Source: Dipteronia dyeriana
Taxonomy: Eukaryota > Streptophyta > Magnoliopsida > Sapindales > Sapindaceae
Direction of reading: 5' to 3'
Length of the DNA: 64,000 nt
NCBI GenBank assembly: GCA_032871835.1
Contig: CM065299.1
Location: forward strand, 32,476,074 to 32,540,073
Every line of letters starts with the position of its first letter. Position 1 is the stretch's first letter. Positions 55,434 through 64,000 of the stretch are shown here, one piece after another. Below the pieces are notes generated by a model. The model worked only from the letters and a program-made list of their open reading frames with translations, did no database searches and was not told where the DNA came from. The position numbers were made by a program, and so were the translations under genes.

Positions 55434-56060
55434 TGTGTAGCATTTCCTAGTTGTTTGTTAATCACCCCAAACTTCTCCGACCTTGTCTCCCACCGGAAAC
55501 TTCAGGACATTGTGGTAAATAGACAGGACCCTCTTCGGGGATGATAGGAATGGCCTCCCTAATATTGCGTTGTAGGCCGATGGGGTGTCCACCACCACAA
55601 AGTTGGTCATGATGTTTTACGGGAGAGGTGTGGTTCCGATGATCACTGGTAAGATTTTTGACCCCACGGGTGTGATGGAGTCCCCAGTGAAACCGTATAA
55701 TGAAGTAGTGCAACTGTTGTAGCACCACTGCTTCAAGTTCAGTTTCTCCAAAGTGTCTTTGAACAAAACATCGACTTTGCTACCTGTGTCGACGAGCACA
55801 CGGTGCACCATGAAGTTGGCAATTTGTAACGTAATGACCATGGGGTCATCATGGGGCTGCCAGGTGTTAAAGACATTTGCTTCGGTAAAGATGATTTGAG
55901 TCAACTGTGAGGGGTTGGTCGGTCTCTCGTCGACCTTGAAGATATCCCGCCCCTCGTCCGTACAAGGTACCTTCCTCGTATGATTTTTCCTGGAATTGTT
56001 AGAGGTGCCGGCCAGAGTAGGACCTCTGCTGATAGTGTGTATTACCTGAATTTGTTACAT
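55434..56060 (-). pseudogene. pol: Aspartic protease, element 6
   Basis: The frame 55617-55904 contains HRVLVDTGSKVDVLFKDTLE with an intact Asp-Thr-Gly near 55782-55793. The family segment TNFVVVDTPSAYNAILGRPF lies at 55550-55610 but follows a TAA at 55617-55619. Another TAG-type break lies near 55460 before the linker frame of RT. The protease core itself is close to intact. Confidence 0.8.
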
Positions 56061-57853
56061 CAGGTCCACCTGCTCTCCCTTTTTCTTCTCAGCATGTTCC
56101 CGAATCTCGGCTTGCACCTCCCTTCCAGTTTGAATGTTCTCCCTAACTTGTTGTAAGAACTCTATCAAGCATCCTCCTCTTATCAACGCCTCAATCTGGT
56201 TCCGCAGGTTGTAGCATTCTGAGGTATTGTGCTTTACGTCCTCGTGAAAATCATAATATTGTAACGATTTCTTTTATCGACCGGGGCTTTCATAGGAGCA
56301 GGCTTCTGTAATAAACCCTTATCCCGAATGGCGAGGTAGACTTTTTCTCATCATGCATTCAAGGGAGTGTAATGGTCGTACCCTCTCTCATCGCGGGCTA
56401 TAGGGGCCACTGTCCTAGGAGGTGGCAAAGCTTGAGGAGAAGCTCGATTGTCTAGATACCGGTCTGATCTGGGCTGAGTAAGAGAGAAACCATATGTTGA
56501 CTTATTAGGGGGTTTGTTCTGGTTTTTCTGATCTTGCTTAGGTTTGTGAGCTTCCTTCTTTTGTCATTTTTCAGCTCTCATGTCGTCATGCTCCATCTTG
56601 ACCTTGAGCTGTTCGTTGACCTCGATCTGTTCCAAAGCCCAATCATAGGCTTCCTAATAGGTTTTCGGAGGTCTCTTGGCAAAAGACTGGAATAGTTTTC
56701 CTGCCTACAGGTTTCTTCTGAAGTTGGCGAGGGTTTCTCTCTCAATGAAGACTCTCATCTGGATGACTTCCTTGTGGAATCGCTCGACATAAGCCCGGAG
56801 AGTTTCCCCTCTCTCCTAGATCACATATTGTAGATGAATCGGGTCCTTCAGTCAGGGTTTAACCCCCTAGAACTGTGAGCAGAAGTCAGTTGATAATTTG
56901 GTGAAAGAGTCTACGCTCACAGCGGGTAGTTTCCTAAACCAGGTCTTAGCATAATCCGTGAGTGTAGTGGGAACATCTGACACATAGCGGCCCTGGTTGT
57001 GTTATGGACCTCCATCTGTTGAACGAAGCTCTCTAAGTGGCTCAGCGAATCTTCAGTCCCGGAGAACCTGTCAGTTGGCATTTTGAATTTAGGCGGGAGT
57101 TCTGCCTACCTGATCCTTCTGGTGAAGGGGGCGTTCATTTCACTTAGAGGGCTTTCTTGTCCTCCTTGTACTTCCCCTTCTTCATCAATTGGACCTTTTT
57201 CTGTAGCTCTGCCAGCTAGTCCCTTAGTCGCTTGCTTTCGGACTTCCTAGAGTCGATCTCGGATTCCTCACGATCAGATCCCTCTGATAAACTGGAGACC
57301 TCTACCCGGATCCTTCTTTGGAGGGGGCTTGCTCAGGGACTTTACTGGCTTTCTTCTTCTCTACCCCGGGATTCCCTTCTTATAGCCGTTGGGTGGAGGA
57401 GTTCTTCAAGTGCCCGGGAAAGGAAATCTACCACGGATCTGACTCGTCTTGGTTTGTAGAGCGGCAGCTCTTCGGGAACATGGGGAATGGGCCCTAGCCT
57501 ATCCTGGATCGAGCTCGGGAGCCCCGCTCTGTTACGAGTTGATTCTCGAGGGGCAGGTCCCAAGGTATCAAAGGCGGGTTGCCTAGCCCCGGGCCTGCTC
57601 GATTCCCCTTTTATTGCAAAGACCCGTTTATCAATAGCGATACCCTCAGTAAGTAATCGAAGGCGGACGTTCTCTACAAAGGCTGCTCAACCTGGCTGCC
57701 CAGAGGGGGATCCTAAGCCCGCACAGTAGCTGGATCGATGGGAATCTGGTCATGGAGCCCGGATTTTTTCCCTTTCCTCGGGACCTTTCATTTCTATGTA
57801 GCAGAAGGTTTCCCCGAAGTGTCCTGCTGCCCTTATGAGGAGCGAAGCTTCAT
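56061..57853 (-). pseudogene. gag: Gag, element 6
   Basis: The start is the ATG whose complement is 57851-57853. The N-terminal region is partly open at 57342-57563. The core is recognisable at 56640-57050 (YAKTWFRKLPAVSVDSFTKL) but has several stops (for example near 56654, 56819 and 56867) and a lost base in the GTGGG run near 56970. The zinc-knuckle-like part near 56200-56265 has lost one base. It is the most decayed Gag in this window, in contrast to the intact RT of the same element. Confidence 0.83.
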
Positions 57854-57908
57854 GACGATTTTGAAACAACGAACCTTTTGAATGTAAATAAATGATGGTG
57901 TGAGAGGT

Positions 57909-57926
57909 TTCCCTCAGACGGCGCCA
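57909..57926 (-). other. Primer binding site, element 6
   Basis: The minus strand reads TGGCGCCGTCTGAGGGAA, five bases from the LTR end. Confidence 0.75.
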
Positions 57927-57931
57927 GAAAG

Positions 57932-58731
57932 CGTTGACGGGAAATTTGCTCGAGGTGAGAAATTCCTGTTAACACCCTCGAGACCACTACCACGAAAGCG
58001 GTGGCCAGGGTCGGTACCATTGGTTTCCTTCCTGTTTGAGAGAGAGACGAGTGACTATAACAACGAATGGGGGCTCTATTATTGATACGTCATTTTTAAT
58101 GTACAAATAACTCTATTGTTTGCTCACAATCTCTCGGAGGTATAGGGTGGTGGCAGCTCGGTGCCTGTCGAATAGTGGAGATGTAAGTGACCGTATTCTG
58201 AATCCAGAATTTAAGCCTTCTTCCTGCCTCTCTTTTCTTTATCTCTGCTTTGCTTCACCTATTTATATCGTCCAAGTAGGTTTTGTATTTGAAAATACTT
58301 TATCGTGATCCCATGAACCCGTTCCCTCCTTATCGGGCGGGATTCGTTATTTGAATTTGAAATGTTACGGGATTTTATGATATCGTTGACGGAAATAAGT
58401 TTAATCCCTTATTTGAATCAAACTCTTGACGTGCATGTAAATATTACGTAGAGACGATCCTCTGTGTACTCGTGCCATGAATCTTCATGGAGGTCACCCT
58501 ACCAGCTGCCTGTTGCCCCGCAGAGCGAGGTAAATCCCTGCTTTGGCTCTATTCTTAGAAGTTTAAGATATATTTTCCATGACCCTTGGGGGCTTAAGCA
58601 GCTCTTGTAGACCCTCCTAGGAGGTAGCTGGGGTAGTGTAGATTTAGGCGTGATTCTAATTTTATGTCCAGCAAGGACAGCGGGCTTCTGGAGAGGTTGG
58701 CGGGCTTCTTTCGAATGTCTTTTAAGCTTCG
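57932..58731 (-). repeat. 5' LTR of element 6, truncated
   Basis: It pairs with 46931-47733, then switches at AGCTTCG (58725-58731) into gag of element 7 in the opposite orientation. About 260 bp of LTR are missing. It begins CGTTGACGG, with T to C at the first base. Confidence 0.9.
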
Positions 58732-59790
58732 TCCAACATATAGAAGTCCAGAACATAACCAGGGCCGATAAGTGCCGAATATTCCCAACTACGCTAACCT
58801 ACTATGCCAAGACCTGGTTCAGAAAGCTTCCCGCGGTTAGTGTAAACTCATTCACAAAGCTGTTAACAGATTTCTGCTCACAATTCCAAGGAGTCAAACC
58901 CTAGACGAAAGATCCCATCCACTTATAGTACGTGATCCAGGATAAGGGGGAAACTCTCAAAGCTTACGTGGAGCGGTTCCATAAGAAAGTCATCCAGGTC
59001 TTCACTAAGAAAGAGACCCTTGCCAATTTCAAGCAGAACCTGTAGGCGGGTAAGCTTTCCCGATCCTATGCCAAGCGACCTCCGGAGACCTACCAAGAGG
59101 CCTATGATCGGGCTTTAGAGCAAGTCGAAATTGATGAACAACTCAAGATCAAAATGGAGCATGACGACATGATAATAGTAAAATGACAGAAGATGGAAAC
59201 TCTCAGACCTTAACCAGTTCAGAAAAGTCAGAACAAGCCTCTCAACAGGTCAACCTTCCATTTTTTCCATTTCTCAACCCAAGCAAGAAAGGTACCTAGT
59301 AAGGCGAACCAATCCGCGGGCTTGGCCTTCTCCCAGGATAGTAGCCCCTATAACACGAGATGAGAGAGGATACGATCACTACGCCCACTTAAATGCATCC
59401 AGTGAAATGATCTTCCACGTCATCCGCGATAAGGGACTACTACAGAATCCCAAGCCTATGAAAGCCCCTGTTGATAGGAGGAACCGGTATAAGTATTGTG
59501 AGTTTCATGAAGACATGGGTTACAACACTTCAGAGTGTTACAACATTTCAGAGTGCTACAACACTTCAGAGTGCTACAACACTTCAGAGTGCTACAACAC
59601 TTCAGAGTGCTACAACCTACACAACCAAATCGAGGCTCTGATAAGGGGAGGATGCTTGATAGAGTTCTTGCAGCAAGTTAGGGACAACATTCAGACTGGG
59701 AGGGAAGTACAAGCTGAGATCCGCGAGCAGGCCGAGAAGAGAAAAAGGGAGCAGGCGGATCTGATGCAACAAATCCAGGTGATTCATACC
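58732..59790 (+). pseudogene. gag: Gag, element 7, N-terminally truncated
   Basis: It begins within the capsid core (FVQHIEVQNITRADKCRIFP) directly at the LTR junction, so the frame 58650-58904 is an LTR-gag chimera. The core continues with stops at 58902 and 59043 and a loss of about six bases near 58995. After the core, the zinc-knuckle-like motif in 59407-59640 (YCEFHEDMGYNTSEC) is followed by extra copies of the six-residue unit YNTSEC. The last part (LHNQIEALIRGGCLIEFLQQ) leads into the protease. It lacks the ATG and the N-terminal half. Confidence 0.82.
59521..59610 (+). repeat. 18-bp repeat x 5 in the Gag zinc knuckle
   Basis: Units start at 59521, 59539, 59557, 59575 and 59593 with the consensus TACAACACTTCAGAGTGC. 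It adds in-frame copies of Tyr-Asn-Thr-Ser-Glu-Cys. All other copies in the window have one unit. Confidence 0.93.
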
Positions 59791-60680
59791 ATCAGTAGAG
59801 GTCTTACATTGGTTGGTACCTCCAATAATTCCAGGAAGAACCATGTAAATAAGCTCCCTTGTGTAGATGAAGAGCGAGGTATCTTTAAGGTCGACCAAAG
59901 CCAGGCTGATCCCTCCAATCCACGCAGATTATTTTTACCGAAGTGGATGTCTACAACACCGTGCAGCCTCATAATGATCCCATGGTGGTCACGGTACAAA
60001 TTGCCAACTGCATGGTCCATCGCGTGCTTGTTGACACAGGCAGTAGCGTCGATATCCTTTTCAAAGATACCTTGGAAAAACTGAATTTAAAACAGTGGTA
60101 TTACAATAGCTGCACCACCCCGCTGTATGGATTCACTGGGCACTCGATCATACCTGTAGGATCAAAGATCCTCCAAGTAATCGCCGGAACAGCCCCCCTC
60201 CAGTAAACTATCATGAACGACTTCGTGGTGGTAGATACCCCATCGGCCTACAATGCGATATTAGGAAGACCTTTCTTGTCATCCTTGAAACGGGTCTTGT
60301 CTATTTACCATAACGTCTTAAAGTTTCCTGTAGGAGACAAAGTGGGGGAAATACGTGGTGACCAACAAGCAGCTAGAAAGTGCTATGCAGTGTTTGCCTG
60401 CCCGACAAGTCTAGCGAAACAGTTTGCAAAGGTTACGATGATACAGGATGGGGTAACCCCTAGGAAGACCTTGAAAGATGAAGAGCTTACAAATCACCCA
60501 GAGGGTGATCCCGAGATCCCAGACGAAAAGGAGCAGAGCAGGGAATGGGCAAACGGGCATCCAGTGGATGAGCTAGAAGATATCCATCCGGATGAACGAC
60601 CCATCGACGGTCGTCAAGGTCGGAGCCACCCTCGTACTAGAAGTGAAAGAGGGTTTGATTTGGCTCCTCAAAAAATTTAA
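59791..60680 (+). pseudogene. pol: Aspartic protease and linker, element 7
   Basis: The frame 59943-60206 contains CMVHRVLVDTGSSVDILFKD with an intact Asp-Thr-Gly-Ser (60033-60044). It is stopped by a TAA at 60204-60206, right before MNDFVVVDTPSAYNAILGRP (60213-60680). Upstream, the frame shifts near 59920. The stop fits a Gln codon (CAG/CAA) change, as other copies have LQQ there. The linker is longer than in element 4 and has its own text (KDEELTNHPEGDPEIPDEKE), similar to element 1. Confidence 0.8.
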
Positions 60681-62010
60681 TGACATCTTCGCTTGGAGTT
60701 ATGACGAGATGCATGGGATCCTGATATTATTGGCTACTCACCGTTTGGCTGTAGATCCAACCTTCATGCATGTCAAGCAAAATATGTATCACTTTAACAT
60801 CGAAAGAAATGCTGCGATTCAGGAAGAAAGTGGACAAGTTGATCAGAGCAGGCTTCATTAGAGAGGCGCGCTACCCCGAATGGATCTCCAATGTGGTCAT
60901 GGTCACAAAGGAGAATGGGAAGTGGTGAATGTGTGTTGACTACACCAACCTCAACCAGGCATGTCCAAAAGACAGTTTCCCTTTACCAAAGATTAATCAG
61001 TTGGCTGACTCCACGTCTGGAAACAAGCTCATAAGCTTCATGGATGCATTCTCAGGTTACAACCAGATTATGATGCACCCCACCGACCAAGACAATACCA
61101 ATTTCATCACTATGCAGGGTTTGTACTGCTATAATGTGATGTCGTTTGGGCTTAAGAATGCAGGAGCTACATTTCAACAGTTGGTCAATCGACTGTTCAA
61201 GCCCGAGATTGGAAGATCAATGTAAGTGTACATCGATGACAAGATTACCAAGTCACCGACCATAGAAGGACATCAGGACGACCTTCACTGAACTTTCGTG
61301 ATCCTAAAGGAAAACAAGATGAGATTAAACCTATCTAAATGTGCCTTCGGGGTAATTGTGGGAAAATTTATGGGCTTCATGGTTCATGAGAGAGGAATAG
61401 AGGCTAACCCTAAAAAGATCAAGGCCATCAGAATCCCCCATATAACTCAAACTAGTTCAAGTCTTGACTAGGCAGGTAGCAGCGATCAACAGGTATATTT
61501 CTCGATCCACGGATAAATGTTTCCCTTTCTTCAAAGCGATCAAGCAGGGAAGGAACATGAAAATGGGACCAGGAGAGCGAGCAAGCTTTCCAAGCTTTGA
61601 AGAAGTATCTGTCAAGCCCTCGATTACTTGTCAAGCCAAGTCTGGGAAAGAAGCTAAAAATCTACTTTACCGTTTCGAAAACTGCAGTGAGTGGTCTTGG
61701 TCAAGAAATGTGGAGATAGGATCCAGCGACCTATCTACTACGTAAGTCATGCCCTGACCAAGCCAGAAAAGAATTATACCCTTTTGAAGAAGCTCACCTA
61801 TGCTCTGGTGAACTCGGTAAAGAAGCTTCGTCCCTACTTTCAAGCTCACTCAATAGCAGTATTAACGGACCAACCTCTCCGTCAATTCCTGCAAAAGCCG
61901 GACATGTCCGAAAAGCTGGCTTTATGGGCTCTGGAACTCTTCTAATTTGATTTAAGGTATAAACCTAGGACCGCAATTAAAGCCTAGGCTTTGGCGGACT
62001 TTTTAGAAGA
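60592..62010 (+). pseudogene. pol: Reverse transcriptase and RNase H, element 7
   Basis: The frame 60592-60861 holds the RT N-terminus (FNDIFAWSYDEMHG). A frameshift near 60830 and a TGA at 60927 (in the W(R)MCVDYTNLNQACP block) follow. The frame 60929-61225 continues through FGLKNAGATFQQLVNRLF to a TAA at 61223, directly before VYIDD (61229-61240). The YIDD box is intact. The connection is frameshifted near 61430 and 61565. RNase H is open at 61691-61945 (RPIYYVSHALTKPEKNYTLL). It is broken in at least five places. Confidence 0.85.
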
Positions 62011-62500
62011 GCTCTCAGTGCCTCCAGGCCAAGCGACCTCTACAGCGACAAAAACAACTCTTGAAAATATTCCAGATTTCGACGGTAGGCTGGCATGTTG
62101 CAAGTCATGGATCCTCTACACTGATAGGGCATCCGGGCAAGTCGGGGGAGGAGCAGGTATAATCCTGATAGACCTAGAGAGGACAGAGTGTTTCCAGTGC
62201 TTCAGATTCGAATTTAAGGCCACTAACAATGAAGCAGAGTATGAAGCCCTCATAGCCGGGATGAATGTGGCCGTCGAGCTCGGGATCGATTACCTTCAGG
62301 TCAAGAGTGACTCTTTACTCATAATTAATTAGGTTCCTAGGGACTATCAGGCCAAAGGGGATAACATGGTTGCCTATTTGAAGCTAGTTCATCTGCTCAA
62401 GAATAAATTCAAGGGATTTAAGATCGAGCAGGTGCCTCGATAGCAGAATCGTCGAGCTGATGTCCTCGCCAAGATAGTTACGAATGGTGGCCAGGCCTTA
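62011..62500 (+). pseudogene. pol: Second (archaeal-type) RNase H, element 7
   Basis: The frame 61991-62332 is open and carries WILYTDRASGQVGGGAGIIL, FEFKATNNEAEYEALIAG and VKSDSLLIIN. A TAG at 62330 follows. The last part (IEQVPR, then a TAG at 62443, then NRRADVLAKI) is near 62425-62470. The first catalytic Asp is kept in YTD, and the next residue is Arg where element 1 has Gly. Confidence 0.82.
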
Positions 62501-63819
62501 CCACGTGGAGTTCCTCTCTAAGTGATCCCCCTACCAAACACGGTAGCAAGAAAGGATTTCTATACCCTGGATCGACAACCATGATGGATGGACCCGATTG
62601 TGGTCTATCTCCAAGAAAGAAGGACTCCCAAGGAGCCCGACCAAGATAGAAGAATTAAAAGGCTCTCAGTTCGATATTGCCTAGTAGATGGATACCTCTA
62701 CAGGAAGGGCAATCCCTTCCGCTGCTGCAATGTTTGCATCCCGATGATGTCAGATGGGGGTTAAGAGAAGTTCATTCAAGGGAATACGGGAACCACATTG
62801 GTGGTAAAGCTCTGGTATATCAGGTACTCCTTACAGGGTATTATTGGCCAACTATCCATTAAGATGCAAAGAACTTTGTTCAATCCTATGAACCATGCTA
62901 GAAGACCTCTAACTTAAGCCACCTCCCACCAGAGCATCTGTCATCTCTCATCTCGCCTTACCTCTTTGCTATGTGAGGGGTCGACCTGATCGGTCCACTT
63001 CCAGTTGCTCTTAGACAAGCCAAACATGCTATTATAGTAATCGACTATTTCACAAGGTGGGTCAAAGTCAGACCACTCTCACAGATATCGGAGGAGAATA
63101 CAACAAGGTTCATCAAAAACAATGTAGTCTGTAGGTTTAGGACCCCTCTTATCATTATAGCTGACCTAGGAAAGCAGTTTGATAACGGTCGATTCAGGGA
63201 CTTTTGCAACGTCTTGGGAATCGACCTTAGATTCACCTCAGTAGCCCATTCTCAGACTAATGAGATAATGGAATCCACCAATAAAACTATCAAGAAATTG
63301 TCGAAAAAGAAGTTACAGCAAAGAAAGGGCAGATGGGCCGAAGAGCTTTCTAATGTCCTCTGGGCTTACCGTACTACAAGAAGAACAACCACCAAAGAAA
63401 CACCTTATTCTTTAACTTTCAGGATTGAAGCAGTTCTTCCTATCGAGCACAAACTAACCTCCTTCAGAGTTCAACATTTCGAGCTTGGAACCAATGAGGA
63501 TAAGCTCTGGGCTAGCCTAGATCTCTAAGAAGAGAAGCAAGATCGGGTAGTTGAGAAAGTAGCAACTTACCAGAGCAAGATCGCAAGATACTTTAATAGG
63601 AGAGTTAAAGCCCGAAACTTCAAGGAAGGGGACCTGGTTCTTAGGAAAGTAACCTTGAATATGAGGAAGATGTCAGATGGGGTCCTGGGGTTCAACTGGG
63701 AAGGACCTTATTTGGTAATGGTAGTGGACCGCAACGGAGCATATAAGCTCGAAGACATGGATGGTCGATCCATCGATCACACCTGGAATGCAGATCACCT
63801 GAGGAAGTATTACCCTTAG
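62501..63819 (+). pseudogene. pol: Integrase, element 7
   Basis: The zinc-binding region is open at 62677-62862 (HSREYGNHIGGKALVYQVLL), with a Gly-Glu-Cys to Arg-Glu-Tyr change, then a TAA at 62860. Its CCxx half is changed to YEPC near 62890. The core shows VDLIGPLPVA near 62981, VIDYFTRWV near 63038, ADLGKQFDNGRF near 63160 and the Glu in SQTNEIMESTNKTIK near 63250-63295. The frame 63214-63528 is open. A TAA at 63526 (Leu-Glu-Glu in others) breaks the rest, which ends ADHLRKYYP TAG at 63817-63819. It is inactive as it stands. Confidence 0.86.
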
Positions 63820-64000
63820 GTAGGGGACTCGTGAGCAGACTACCTCCACTTAGGTTTCAATAAAATCTCAAACAATAATGTACTCCATTTTTCATCAATA
63901 AAGTAAGATTTCTCCATCTTTGATTGTATTCTACCATAATTTCCCTATATCAAACTAGGATCTATGTGGGTAAGTCCGACATAATCATCTTAAGACCAAG
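63820..64000 (+). other. Spacer after integrase, element 7, to window end
   Basis: A non-coding stretch similar to 32649-32874. The tandem repeats and antisense ORF X would be expected beyond the window. Confidence 0.5.

Larger units (their letters stand above)
46931..58731 (-). mobile_element. Element 6: Tat-type retrotransposon with truncated 5' LTR
   Basis: A minus-strand element with complete order: LTR, PPT, ORF X (plus), repeat array, integrase, second RNase H, RNase H, RT, protease, gag, PBS and part of the 5' LTR. The right LTR is cut at about 58725-58731 by a junction with a plus-strand gag (element 7). RT is the best-preserved pol part in the window. Confidence 0.92.
58732..64000 (+). 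mobile_element. Element 7: Tat-type retrotransposon, 5'-truncated, runs past window end
   Basis: A plus-strand element that begins inside gag. It holds gag core, protease, RT, RNase H, second RNase H and integrase, and leaves the window in the spacer after integrase. Its sequence is clearly different from elements 2, 3, 4 and 6 at many codons and closer to element 1 (for example in the zinc-knuckle linker and protease), so it may belong to the element 1 subfamily. Confidence 0.88.

Noticed and set aside
1..64000. Host genes, tRNA or rRNA genes, CRISPR arrays, bacterial operons
   Set aside because: I looked on both strands and saw none. Everything longer than about 300 bp belongs to the retrotransposons except the AT-rich island.

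Overview
This window is plant nuclear repeat DNA. It is almost entirely LTR retrotransposons of one Ty3/gypsy group, packed end to end and all visibly decayed. The group is recognised by pol order (protease, reverse transcriptase, RNase H, a second archaeal-type RNase H, integrase without chromodomain), by a long 3' region with tandem repeats, and by an extra gene antisense to pol. Together these indicate the Tat lineage. I see no host gene, rRNA, tRNA or CRISPR. The species cannot be named from the sequence; a flowering plant with a repeat-rich genome fits best.

Layout: (1) element 1, minus strand, 22 to about 10865, with its right LTR truncated; (2) element 2, minus, about 10866-17169, missing integrase and both RNases H; (3) element 3, minus, 16592-25327, sharing the LTR at 16592-17169 with element 2 and missing RT and most of integrase; (4) an AT-rich island, 25328-25590; (5) element 4, plus strand, 25591-37746, structurally complete with a TATAT target-site duplication; (6) element 5, minus, 37758-46907, a non-coding non-autonomous element with 2.2-kb LTRs; (7) element 6, minus, 46931 to about 58731, with the longest surviving reading frame (RT, 503 codons); (8) element 7, plus, from about 58732 past the window end, lacking its 5' LTR and Gag start.

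In a complete copy the order, in pol orientation, is 5' LTR, PBS starting TGGCGCCGT, gag, PR, RT, RNase H, second RNase H, INT, an array of about 99-bp repeats, the antisense gene (called ORF X here), PPT and 3' LTR. ORF X has the layout of an ordinary Pol II gene. It has a TATTTAA box about 125 bp before the ATG, three exons, two short GT-AG introns and an AATAAA about 165 bp after the stop. Because it lies antisense to the genomic RNA, its introns would not be spliced out during retrotransposition.

Element 5 shares LTR ends, PBS, PPT and the 99-bp array with the coding elements but has no coding capacity, so it was probably mobilised in trans. Several junctions carry short microhomologies (AATT, CAG, TCCCG, AGCTT), the mark of illegitimate recombination eroding the cluster. 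Domain boundaries inside the polyproteins are approximate, because they were placed by comparing copies by eye.
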